Assembly (NCBI RefSeq): GCF_900106525.1
Contig: NZ_FNOG01000001.1
Span: 652,793 to 716,792, forward strand
DNA length: 64,000 bases
Direction of reading: 5' to 3'
Source: Lysobacter enzymogenes
GTDB taxonomy: Bacteria > Pseudomonadota > Gammaproteobacteria > Xanthomonadales > Xanthomonadaceae
Part shown: in pieces, positions 13,485 through 21,738 of the stretch
How the letters are laid out: every line of letters begins with the position of its first letter
How positions within the stretch are numbered: the first letter of the stretch is position 1
Translations under genes and position numbers: made by a program
The notes under the pieces: generated by a model
Seen by the model: only the letters and a program-made list of their open reading frames with translations
Database searches by the model: none
Told to the model about the DNA's origin: nothing

Positions 13485-14963
13485 ATGCAGGATCTTCGAG
13501 TGCAGGATCTTCGAGCCCAAATGCCAGCCACGCCTCCAAACGAGCTCGACGACGGCGTCGCCTTGTGCGTCGACCTCGACGGCACGCTGCTCAAGTCCGA
13601 TCTGCTGTACGAATCGGCGCTGGCCCTGCTCGGGCGCAAACCCTGGCTGCTGTTCCTGCTGCCGCTGTGGCTGCTGCGCGGCAAGGCCGCGCTCAAGCGC
13701 GAGATCGCCGAGCGGGTCGAACTCGATGCCGCGCGCCTGCCTTACGACGAGCGGGTGATCCAGGCGCTGCGCGACACCCGGGCGCGGCCGCGCGTGCTGT
13801 GCACCGCCAGCGACGCCAAGTTCGCCGATCAAGTGGCCGCGCATCTGGGTTTGTTCGAATTGGTGCTGGCCAGCGCGGACGGGGTGAATCTGTCCGGCGA
13901 AAGCAAGGCGCGCCGGTTGGTGGAGCGCTTCGGCGAACGCGGCTTCGACTACATGGGCAACGCCAGCGCCGATTTGCCGGTGTGGTCGCGCGCGCGCCTG
14001 GCCTGGGTGGTCAACGCGCCGGCGGGGCTGCGCGCGCGCGCAGCGCGCGCGGCGCAGGTCGCGCGCGAACTGCCACCGGCCGGCGGCGGCGCGCGCGCGT
14101 GGATCAAGGCCTTGCGCCTGCACCAATGGCTGAAGAACCTGCTGGTGTTCCTGCCGTTGCTGGCTTCGCACCGTTTCCTCGACGCCCAGGCCATCGTCGC
14201 CGCGCTGCTGGCTTTCGCCGCTTTCAGCCTGAGCGCGTCGGGCGTGTATCTGCTCAACGACCTGCTCGACCTCGACGCCGACCGCCAGCATCCGCGCAAG
14301 CGCCTGCGGCCGTTCGCATCGGGCACGTTGCCGCTGCTGCACGGCTTGTTCGCCGCACCGTTGCTGGCCGCGATCGGCTTGGCTCTGGGTCTGGTCGTGG
14401 GGCCGCTGTTCGCTTGCGTGCTGGCCGGCTACTACGCGATGACCCTGGCCTATTCGCTGCGGCTCAAGCGCGTGGTGATGGTCGATGTGATCGCCTTGGC
14501 CGGGCTCTACACCGTGCGCATCATCGGCGGCGCGGTCGCCATCGGCGCGACCTTGTCGTTCTGGCTGCTGGCGTTCTCGATGTTCCTGTTCCTCAGCCTG
14601 GCCATGCTCAAGCGCTACACCGAGCTCATGCTGGTCCTGGGCAACGGCCGCAGCCAGGCCAACGGCCGCGGCTACGCGGTCGACGACCTGCCGCTGATCC
14701 AGTCGCTGGGCAGCGCCGCGGGTTACCTCGCGGTGCTGGTGTTCGCGCTGTACATCAACAGCCCGGAGAGCCTGGCGCTGTACGCGCGGCCGCAGGTGCT
14801 GTGGTTGATCTGCCCGTTGTTGCTCTATTGGGTCAGCCATCTGTGGATCACCTCGCATCGCGGCCGCATGGACGACGATCCGGTGGTGTTCGCCGCGACC
14901 GACCGCGCCAGCCAGGTCGTGATCGGCCTGAGCGGCCTGCTGGTGCTGGGCGCGATCGGATGA
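13485..14963 (+). CDS. HAD phosphatase-UbiA prenyltransferase fusion (DPPR-synthase-like)
   Basis: Bifunctional-looking protein of 492 residues. Residues ~20-210 form a HAD hydrolase with the nucleophile motif DLDGTLLKSD near residue 30; residues ~215-492 form a UbiA prenyltransferase with NDLLDLDADRQHPRKRLRP near residue 258 and several membrane segments. UbiA of this type (Rv3806c in Mycobacterium) joins 5-phosphoribosyl pyrophosphate to decaprenyl phosphate. The HAD part could remove the 5-phosphate, making one protein do two successive steps; this is inference. The start is uncertain: ATG 13443, 13485 or 13521. A 15-base tandem repeat (13486-13515) encodes the region after 13485. Its stop overlaps the DprE1-like start. 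Confidence 0.85.
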   Translation: MQDLRVQDLRAQMPATPPNELDDGVALCVDLDGTLLKSDLLYESALALLGRKPWLLFLLPLWLLRGKAALKREIAERVELDAARLPYDERVIQALRDTRARPRVLCTASDAKFADQVAAHLGLFELVLASADGVNLSGESKARRLVERFGERGFDYMGNASADLPVWSRARLAWVVNAPAGLRARAARAAQVARELPPAGGGARAWIKALRLHQWLKNLLVFLPLLASHRFLDAQAIVAALLAFAAFSLSASGVYLLNDLLDLDADRQHPRKRLRPFASGTLPLLHGLFAAPLLAAIGLALGLVVGPLFACVLAGYYAMTLAYSLRLKRVVMVDVIALAGLYTVRIIGGAVAIGATLSFWLLAFSMFLFLSLAMLKRYTELMLVLGNGRSQANGRGYAVDDLPLIQSLGSAAGYLAVLVFALYINSPESLALYARPQVLWLICPLLLYWVSHLWITSHRGRMDDDPVVFAATDRASQVVIGLSGLLVLGAIG

Positions 14964-16297
14964 GCGAGGCCGGGCAGTCCTGGGGCCGCTTTCCGCGCGT
15001 CAGCCAGCGGCTGGCGCCGTTGCGCGACCGGGCCAAGCCGCTGCCGGCTTGCGAAGGCGCGCTGCTGCCTTACGGCAACGGCCGCAGCTATGGCGACAGC
15101 TGCCTCAACCCGGGCGGCACCTTGCTGCAGACCCGCGGCCTGGACCGCTTCATCGCCTTCGACGCCGACAGCGGCGTATTGCGCTGCGAAGCCGGCGTCA
15201 CCCTGGCCGAGATCATCGACCTGGCATTACCGCAGGGCTGGTTCCTGCCGGTGACGCCGGGCACCCGCCATGTCACCGTCGGCGGCGCCATCGCCAACGA
15301 CGTGCACGGCAAGAACCACCACGGCTGGGGCAGTTTCGGCCATCACCTGCGTTGCTTCGAGTTGCTGCGCAGCGATGGCGCGAGGCGGCTGTGCGCGCCG
15401 GGCGATGCCGCGCGGGGCGATGCATGGTTCGCCGCCACCGTCGGCGGCCTCGGCCTGACCGGGGTGGTGACTTGGGCCGAACTGCAATTGCGGCGCGTGG
15501 CCGGGCCGTGGATGCAGGCCGAGTCGATCCGCTTCGGCGGGCTGGACGAATTCTTCGCCGTGTCGGCCGAATCGGCGCAGACCCACGAGTACACGGTGGC
15601 CTGGATCGATTGCCTGGCGCGCGGCGCCGCGCTCGGCCGCGGCCACTTCATCCGGGCCGAACACTGCGTTGCGCAGGCCGCCGATGCGTCGGCGGCATCT
15701 TCGCGCCCGGCCTCGCCGCCGCCGCGGCTGGCGATGCCGCTGGTGCCGCCGGTGTCGCTGGTGAACCGGCTCAGCCTGCGGCCGTTCAACTGGTTCTATT
15801 ACCACCGCCAGCGCGCGCCGCGGCGGCACGACCGAGTCGGTTACCAGAGCTATTTCTATCCGCTCGACGGCATCGGCGAGTGGAACCGCATGTACGGGCC
15901 GCGCGGCTTCCTCCAGCATCAGTGCGTGCTGCCGCCGGCGCAGGCGCGCGAAGGCGTGGCGGCGATGCTCGCGCAGATCTCGCGCAGCGGCCGCGGCTCG
16001 TTCCTGGCGGTGCTCAAGGAGTTCGGCGCCAGGCCGTCGCTGGGCATGCTGTCGTTTCCGCGCGAAGGCACCACGTTGGCGTTGGACTTCCCCAACGACG
16101 GCGCGCAGACCTTCGCCCTGCTCGAACGCCTGGACGCGATCGTGGCCGAGGCCGGAGGTGCGGTGTATCCGGCCAAGGACGCGCGCATGTCGGCTGCGCT
16201 GTTCCGCGCGAGCTATCCGCGCTGGCGCGAATTCCAGGACTATATCGACCCCCGATTTTCCTCCGGCTTTTGGCGCCGGGCGATGGAGCAGGTATGA
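14960..16297 (+). CDS. FAD-dependent oxidase, DprE1-like (decaprenylphosphoryl-ribose oxidase family)
   Basis: Vanillyl-alcohol-oxidase family flavoprotein of 445 residues. The FAD-binding half has LPYGNGRSYGDSC, VTPGTRHVTVGGAIAND, and GKNHHGWGSFG near residue 117, closely matching mycobacterial DprE1, which oxidises the 2'-hydroxyl of polyprenyl-phospho-ribose. The substrate half contains VLKEFGARPSLGMLSFP followed by LALDFPN. Where M. tuberculosis DprE1 has the benzothiazinone-reactive cysteine (Cys387), this protein appears to have Ala (about residue 374); that alignment is from memory. It lies between the UbiA fusion and the DprE2-like reductase, as expected for one pathway. Confidence 0.88.
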   Translation: MSEAGQSWGRFPRVSQRLAPLRDRAKPLPACEGALLPYGNGRSYGDSCLNPGGTLLQTRGLDRFIAFDADSGVLRCEAGVTLAEIIDLALPQGWFLPVTPGTRHVTVGGAIANDVHGKNHHGWGSFGHHLRCFELLRSDGARRLCAPGDAARGDAWFAATVGGLGLTGVVTWAELQLRRVAGPWMQAESIRFGGLDEFFAVSAESAQTHEYTVAWIDCLARGAALGRGHFIRAEHCVAQAADASAASSRPASPPPRLAMPLVPPVSLVNRLSLRPFNWFYYHRQRAPRRHDRVGYQSYFYPLDGIGEWNRMYGPRGFLQHQCVLPPAQAREGVAAMLAQISRSGRGSFLAVLKEFGARPSLGMLSFPREGTTLALDFPNDGAQTFALLERLDAIVAEAGGAVYPAKDARMSAALFRASYPRWREFQDYIDPRFSSGFWRRAMEQV

Positions 16298-17025
16298 CGC
16301 GAGTGTTGATCATCGGCGCCGGTTCGGCGATCGCGGAGGCGGTCGCGCGGATCTACGCCGCGCGCGGGGCGTCGCTGTTTCTGGTCGGGCGCGACCGCGA
16401 GCGGCTGGCGGCGATCGCCGCCGATCTGCGGGTGCGCGGCGCGGCCGGCGCCGAAGTCCATGCGATGGACGCCAATGCGTTCGAGCAGCACGCGGCCATG
16501 CTGGACGCGGCCTGGGCCCGGCTCGGCGGCGTGGATCTGGCGTTGATCGCGCACGGCACCTTGTCGGACCAGAAGGCCTGCGAGGGATCGGCCGCGCTGA
16601 CGTTGGCGGAGTTTTCGACCAATGGCTTGTCGCCGATCGCCCTGGCCACGGCGATCGCGCCGCGGCTGGCGGCCGGCGCGACGCTGGCGGCGATCTCCTC
16701 GGTCGCCGGCGATCGCGGGCGCGCCAGCAACTATGTCTACGGCAGCGCCAAGGCCGCGGTGAGCGCATTCTTCAGCGGCCTGCGCCAGCGCCTGGGCGCG
16801 GGAGGCGTCAACGTGCTGACGATCAAGCCCGGCTTCGTCGACACGCCGATGACCCAGGCCTTCGCCAAGGGCCCGCTGTGGGCCAAGCCCGATGCGGTGG
16901 CGCGCGGCATCGTGCGCGCGATCGACCGGCGCCGCGGCGTGGCCTATCTGCCGGGATTCTGGTGGGCGATCATGCAGATCATCCGGGCGATTCCCGAACC
17001 CGTCTTCCGCCGTCTCAAGCTGTAA
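16294..17025 (+). CDS. Short-chain dehydrogenase, DprE2-like
   Basis: SDR-family NAD(P)-dependent reductase of 243 residues. It has a GxxSxIA-type dinucleotide motif (IIGAGSAIAEA), the catalytic Ser in AISSVAGDRG and the YxxxK pair in YGSAK. DprE2 reduces the 2'-keto intermediate made by DprE1 to give polyprenyl-phospho-arabinose, and the two act as a pair. The ATG overlaps the DprE1-like stop, supporting a coupled function. A generic SDR role remains possible, but the partner gene makes the DprE2 reading likely. Confidence 0.85.
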   Translation: MTRVLIIGAGSAIAEAVARIYAARGASLFLVGRDRERLAAIAADLRVRGAAGAEVHAMDANAFEQHAAMLDAAWARLGGVDLALIAHGTLSDQKACEGSAALTLAEFSTNGLSPIALATAIAPRLAAGATLAAISSVAGDRGRASNYVYGSAKAAVSAFFSGLRQRLGAGGVNVLTIKPGFVDTPMTQAFAKGPLWAKPDAVARGIVRAIDRRRGVAYLPGFWWAIMQIIRAIPEPVFRRLKL

Positions 17026-17035
17026 CCGCATCGCG

Positions 17036-17989
17036 ATGAACGACAAGAACGCCAAGATCGTACTGACCGGCGCCGCCGGCCTGGTCGGCCAGAACCTCGT
17101 GGTCGAGCTCAAGGCGCAGGGCTATGCGCGGCTGGTGGCGATCGACAAGCACGCCCGCAATCTGGCGGTGCTGAAGGCGCTGCATCCCGAAGTGGAAACG
17201 ATCCATGCCGACCTGGCCGAGCCGGGCGAGCGGGCGCGCTGGGAAGACAGCCTGCGCGGCGCCGCCTGTGTGGTGCAGCTGCATGCGCAGATCACCGGCA
17301 AGCACGCCGGCGCGTTCGTGCGCCACAACGTCGATGCGACCGGCATCGTGCTCGATGCCTGCAAGCGCCATGCGGTGCCTTACCTGGTGCACATCAGCTC
17401 GTCGGTGGTGAACTCGGTGGCCGCGGACGACTACACCGAAACCAAGAAACGCCAGGAGGCGATGGTCGTCGCCAGCGGCCTGCGCCACTGCGTGCTGCGC
17501 CCGACCCTGATGTTCGGCTGGTTCGACCCCAAACACCTGGGCTGGCTGTCGCGCTTCATGGCGCGCACGCCGGTGTTTCCGATTCCCGGCGACGGCAAGT
17601 TCATGCGCCAGCCGTTGTACGAGCGCGATTTCTGCCGTTGCGTGGTCAAGTGCATCGAGCGCGAGCCCGACGGCGCGGTCTACGACATCGTCGGCGACAC
17701 CCGCATCGACTATGTCGACATCATCCGCACGATCAAGCGGGTGAAGCGCTTGCGCACCTGGATCGTGCACATTCCCATCGGCCTGTTCGCGTTCCTGCTG
17801 CGCACCTACGCCGTCTTCAGCCGCAAGCCGCCGTTCACCGCCGACCAGCTCAAGGCGCTGTCGGCGGGCGACGATTTCAGCGGCGTCGATACCGCGGCGG
17901 TGTTCGGCGTGGCCCAGCACGGCTTCGAGGAGGCCGTGCGCGAGAGTTATTGCGATCCCGTCTATTCCAAGATCGTGCTCGAGCGTTGA
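17036..17989 (+). CDS. NAD-dependent epimerase/dehydratase family protein
   Basis: Extended SDR protein of 317 residues. The nucleotide-binding motif is TGAAGLVG near residue 11; the catalytic region shows ISSSVVNSV and YTETKK (YxxxK). These enzymes act on nucleotide sugars or sterol-like substrates. The C-terminal third has a hydrophobic stretch (IPIGLFAFLLRTYAVF), as in membrane-associated relatives. It begins 10 bases after the DprE2-like gene. Its substrate cannot be read from the sequence; a sugar modification in the same glycan pathway is the simplest guess. Confidence 0.75.
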   Translation: MNDKNAKIVLTGAAGLVGQNLVVELKAQGYARLVAIDKHARNLAVLKALHPEVETIHADLAEPGERARWEDSLRGAACVVQLHAQITGKHAGAFVRHNVDATGIVLDACKRHAVPYLVHISSSVVNSVAADDYTETKKRQEAMVVASGLRHCVLRPTLMFGWFDPKHLGWLSRFMARTPVFPIPGDGKFMRQPLYERDFCRCVVKCIEREPDGAVYDIVGDTRIDYVDIIRTIKRVKRLRTWIVHIPIGLFAFLLRTYAVFSRKPPFTADQLKALSAGDDFSGVDTAAVFGVAQHGFEEAVRESYCDPVYSKIVLER

Positions 17990-18028
17990 GCGCTCGGCCG
18001 CGGCCGTTTCCAGGACGATGAAGTTCCG

Positions 18029-19333
18029 ATGAGCGAAGAAAAAAAACGCTATGCGGTCGTGGGCGCCGGGCCGATGGGGCTGATGGCGGCGATGGAGCTG
18101 CTCGAGCGCGGGCACCGGGTCGACCTCTACGAGCGCGACGACCGCATCGGCGGCATGTCGGCGAGCTTCGATTTCGACGGCCTCGAGATCGAGCGCTACT
18201 ACCACTTCGTGTGCAAGACCGACCACGCGCTGTTCGAACTGATGGCGTCGCTGGGGCTGTCCGAGCGTTTGAAGTGGACCGACACCCGGATGGGCTATTA
18301 CTACGACGGCGCCCTGTACGACTGGGGCACGCCGTGGGCGCTGCTGGCCTTTCCCAAGCTCGATCCGATCAGCAAGTTCCGCTATGCGCTGCATGTGATG
18401 GCGACCAAGAACGTCAGCGACTGGAGCGCGCTGGACCGGGTCAATGCCACCTCGTGGCTGCGCCGCTGGCTCGGCGAGCGCGGCTATGAGGTGTTGTGGC
18501 GGCGCACCTTCGAGCTCAAGTTCTTCGAATACACCGAGGGCCTGTCGGCGGCGTGGATCGGCACCCGGATCAAGCGCATCGCGCTGTCGCGGCGCAATCT
18601 GTTCAACGAAAGCCTGGGCTATATCGAGGGCGGCTCGGAGACTTTGCTGGAAGCGATGGAGCGCAGGATCCTGGCGCTGGGCGGTGCGATCCATCTGCGC
18701 CAGGGCATCGATCAAGTCAACGTCGACGGCGGGCGAGTGACCGGCGTGCGCGTGGCCGGCGTGGATCGCGACTGCGATGCGGTGCTGTCGACGGTGCCGA
18801 TCCAGTACGTGCCGGCGATGGTGCCGGCGCTGCCGGCGCAGTTCGCCGAGCGCGTGCGCAAGATCGAGAACATCCCGGTGGCCTGCGTGATCCTCAAGTT
18901 GCGCCAGCCGTTGAGCGGCAACTTCTGGACCAACATCAGCGACCGCGCGATCGAGATTCCGGGGCTGATCGAATACTCCAACCTCAATCCCGAGTCCGGC
19001 GGCATCAGCATCGTCTACGCGCCGTTCTACATGCCCAAGACCCATCCCAAGTGGGCGTCGAGCAACGACAGCCTGATCGACGAGGTGATCGGCTACCTGG
19101 CTGCGATCAATCCGCAGTTCCGGCCGGAGTGGGTGCTGGCCCGGCATTGCCACCGTTACGACTTCGCCCAGACCATCTGCCCGCCGGGCTTCCAGGAGAT
19201 GCTGCCGCCGATGAAGACGCCGGTGCAGGGGTTCTACATGGCCGATACCTCCTACTACTACCCGGAGGACCGCTCGATCAACGAGAGCGTGGCGGTCGGG
19301 CGCAAGCTGGCCGCGGCCGCGCTGGCCGGTTGA
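18029..19333 (+). CDS. NAD(P)/FAD-dependent oxidoreductase (amine-oxidase / UDP-galactopyranose-mutase-like)
   Basis: Flavoprotein of 434 residues with the N-terminal dinucleotide motif VVGAGPMGLMAA, the following YERDDRIGGMS segment, and a C-terminal FAD motif MADTSYYYPEDRSINESV. This layout is shared by protoporphyrinogen-oxidase-like and UDP-galactopyranose-mutase-like proteins found in polysaccharide loci. RBS is unclear; the gene follows the epimerase by 39 bases. A sugar ring-form or redox change is plausible because the pathway seems to use a furanose, but UGM identity is not shown. Confidence 0.75.
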   Translation: MSEEKKRYAVVGAGPMGLMAAMELLERGHRVDLYERDDRIGGMSASFDFDGLEIERYYHFVCKTDHALFELMASLGLSERLKWTDTRMGYYYDGALYDWGTPWALLAFPKLDPISKFRYALHVMATKNVSDWSALDRVNATSWLRRWLGERGYEVLWRRTFELKFFEYTEGLSAAWIGTRIKRIALSRRNLFNESLGYIEGGSETLLEAMERRILALGGAIHLRQGIDQVNVDGGRVTGVRVAGVDRDCDAVLSTVPIQYVPAMVPALPAQFAERVRKIENIPVACVILKLRQPLSGNFWTNISDRAIEIPGLIEYSNLNPESGGISIVYAPFYMPKTHPKWASSNDSLIDEVIGYLAAINPQFRPEWVLARHCHRYDFAQTICPPGFQEMLPPMKTPVQGFYMADTSYYYPEDRSINESVAVGRKLAAAALAG

Positions 19334-19343
19334 GCGCGCGGCC

Positions 19344-19748
19344 ATGGTTTCCAGGCGCTTCGTCTTGTTCGTGGCCGCCGGCGGTTTCGCCGCCGCGGTC
19401 AACTTCGGCTCGCGCCTGCTGCTGAGCCGGTGGCTGGATTATGTAGTAGCGATCGCGATCGCCTATGGCCTGGGCATGGCGACCGCGTTCGTGCTCAATC
19501 GCGCGTTCGTGTTCGAGGCCTCGGCCGGCGCGTTGCGCCGGCAGATCGGCTGGTTCGTCGCGGTCAACGCGGCGGCGGTGTTGCAGACCATCGCGATCAG
19601 CCTGTTGTTCGCCCGCGTCGTGTTGCCGTGGCTGGGAATCGCGACGCATGCGGAAACGATCGCGCATGCGATCGGGATCGCGGTGCCGGTGGTCACCAGC
19701 TACCTCGGGCATAAATACCTTTCGTTCGCGCCCGGGCGCGACGGCTGA
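19344..19748 (+). CDS. GtrA family membrane protein
   Basis: Small polytopic protein of 134 residues with four hydrophobic segments, an early VAAGGFAAAVNFGSR motif and the conserved LNRAFVF segment, as in GtrA/DPMS_TM proteins. GtrA proteins are thought to flip polyprenyl-phosphate-linked monosaccharides across the inner membrane. It pairs naturally with the GT2 enzyme at the start of the run or with the arabinose-lipid pathway. Last gene of the plus-strand run; it converges with the membrane protein encoded at 19771-21738. Confidence 0.85.
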   Translation: MVSRRFVLFVAAGGFAAAVNFGSRLLLSRWLDYVVAIAIAYGLGMATAFVLNRAFVFEASAGALRRQIGWFVAVNAAAVLQTIAISLLFARVVLPWLGIATHAETIAHAIGIAVPVVTSYLGHKYLSFAPGRDG

Positions 19749-19770
19749 GCGCGCGCGGCAGTGCCCGCGT

Positions 19771-21738
19771 TTACTGCGCTGCGGAGTGCGGCGCCGGTTC
19801 GGAGCGCAACGGTTCGCTGTAGCGCAGCGTGTAATTGGCCTGGAAACCGGGCTGGCCCAGCCAGTGCGCACCGCGCAGGCGCAGTTTGCTCACGCGTCTG
19901 CTTTCGCCGGCCTTGAGCCAGTTCCACAGCGATTGGGTGCTGTCGATATGCGGCGACAGCAGGAAACCTGCGCGCGCGGCGCCGGGAACGATGCGGAAGC
20001 TGTGTTGGCTGCCGTCGTCGAGTTCCAGGTCGATGTACAACTGCGGCGCGCGCTGCAGCGCCGAGGCCGCGCGCGCCCAGGCGGTGGGCCGAACCTCGAT
20101 GGCGACGGCGAGCATGCGGCCGGGGCTGGAGGGCACGTCGACGAATTCGCCCAGGCGCGCCTGAGCCTCGCCGAGCGGGCGCGATCGCGCCTGCGCTTGC
20201 GCGTCGCGGCGCATCAGCAACAGGCCGCGTTCGCCCGAGTCAGGGGTGTAGGTTTGCAGCACCTGCAGGAACGCCTGCGGGTCTTCGCTGGTCGGAAGCC
20301 GGCCGTCGATGGCGCGCAAGTCCAGCAGCATCCACTTGGGGCCGCGCGCGGAGGCGATGAAGTCGCGGTTGAGCGCGGTCAGTTCCGGGCTGTAGGCGGA
20401 GTAGCTTTGAAACACCGGGCGAGGGCGGTAGTCGAGCCGGTTGAGGAACAGCACGCCCTGGCCGACCGACATGATGTCGATGCTGTCCGCGCCTACTGCG
20501 GCGCGGGTCTGCGGCATCGCCGCCTCGTTGCGCGTCCTGGCCGCGGCTTGCGCCCATTCGTCGGCGCGCATGGGCAACAGGATCAGATCCAGCGCGCGCT
20601 GCGCAGCGGCGTCGGCGCTGGATGCGCCGATGGCGAGGAACAGTTTCTGATCGGCGCGCAACGCCGGCAGCGCGAATGCGCTCAGCGCGCAGATCAGCGC
20701 GGCGACGGCGCCGGCGCGGCGGATCGCGGCGGGCGCGGCCAGCGCGCCGGCCAGCACCGCCATCAGCGCTGCGGTGGGGAAGAACACCAGCAAGTGGGTC
20801 GGATCGACCCGGGTGAACGCCGCCTTGAACGCCAGCGCCGCGGTGGCGGCGATCAGTGCGAACAGGCCGATGCGTTCGTTCCAGCGCAGATTCGCGCGCA
20901 CGAACGCCGCGGCCAGCGCCGCCACCACGACGGCGAGCGCTACATAGCCGATGAGGTCGGTGCCCGCCGCGCCGGGCCGCTGCATCGCATCGGCGTAGCC
21001 GACCGCTACCTGCAACGCGGTATGGATGTGTCGCCCGAGCCCGGAAAACTCCTGGCCGAGCACGCGCCACAACAACAGCGAGGCGGCTACGCTGGCGCCG
21101 GCCGCCAGCCATCCGCTGCGGCCGTGCCGCGCCATCGTCAGCGGTGCGCACAGCAGCCACAGCAGCCACAAGGGAAACAGGCTGAACTTCGCCAGCCACG
21201 GCACCGCGCAGGCGATGCCGGCCACGACCGCCAGCGCCGTGCGCAAACCGGCGCCGCGTTCGCGCACTTGCCACAGCGCGAGCAGCGCGATGGGGTGGAG
21301 CGTGAGCCACAGCACATCGCCCGCCCAGGCCGTGCCGAACCAGGCCACCAGCGCGAGCACCATCAGCCGCGGCCACAGCGCGAGGGATGAACACGCGAAC
21401 CAGAACAGCAGCGCGTACGCCGCGGACAAGGCCACCTGGCCGGCGATCGCGGCCGGCAGCATCTCGGGCAGATAGCTGAACTGCGGGCTCAACCAGCCGA
21501 GGGGGCCGTAGGTGAAGACCAGATCGCGGCCCCATTGCGCGCCGTGCTGCGCGCCCCAGGCGACCACGGTGGCCCAGGACGGGTCGATGTCGTAGCCCGC
21601 CGGCGGTTGGTCGAAGCGGAACCCGAGCAGGAACACCAGCGCGGTGGCGGCAAACAGCGCGATCGCCGACCAACTGATCTTGCGCGGCTGGACGGAGTCG
21701 GCCCCGCTTTCGGCACGGTGCATGGCGGTCGCGCTCAC
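19771..21738 (-). CDS. Large multipass membrane protein, putative GT-C glycosyltransferase
   Basis: I do not recognise a named family with certainty. The 655-residue protein has about ten or more hydrophobic segments in residues 20-345, then a soluble C-terminal part of ~300 residues. After the first membrane helix comes an acidic loop (YDIDPSW), the position where GT-C enzymes keep their catalytic Asp/Glu. A region around VFQSYSAYSPEL follows the last helix. It starts at GTG 21738 (GTGA overlap with the upstream stop) or ATG 21723. The neighbouring arabinofuranose-type pathway and pilins make a membrane arabinosyl or other glycosyltransferase plausible. Function is inferred, not shown. Confidence 0.6.
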   Translation of the reverse strand: MSATAMHRAESGADSVQPRKISWSAIALFAATALVFLLGFRFDQPPAGYDIDPSWATVVAWGAQHGAQWGRDLVFTYGPLGWLSPQFSYLPEMLPAAIAGQVALSAAYALLFWFACSSLALWPRLMVLALVAWFGTAWAGDVLWLTLHPIALLALWQVRERGAGLRTALAVVAGIACAVPWLAKFSLFPLWLLWLLCAPLTMARHGRSGWLAAGASVAASLLLWRVLGQEFSGLGRHIHTALQVAVGYADAMQRPGAAGTDLIGYVALAVVVAALAAAFVRANLRWNERIGLFALIAATAALAFKAAFTRVDPTHLLVFFPTAALMAVLAGALAAPAAIRRAGAVAALICALSAFALPALRADQKLFLAIGASSADAAAQRALDLILLPMRADEWAQAAARTRNEAAMPQTRAAVGADSIDIMSVGQGVLFLNRLDYRPRPVFQSYSAYSPELTALNRDFIASARGPKWMLLDLRAIDGRLPTSEDPQAFLQVLQTYTPDSGERGLLLMRRDAQAQARSRPLGEAQARLGEFVDVPSSPGRMLAVAIEVRPTAWARAASALQRAPQLYIDLELDDGSQHSFRIVPGAARAGFLLSPHIDSTQSLWNWLKAGESRRVSKLRLRGAHWLGQPGFQANYTLRYSEPLRSEPAPHSAAQ

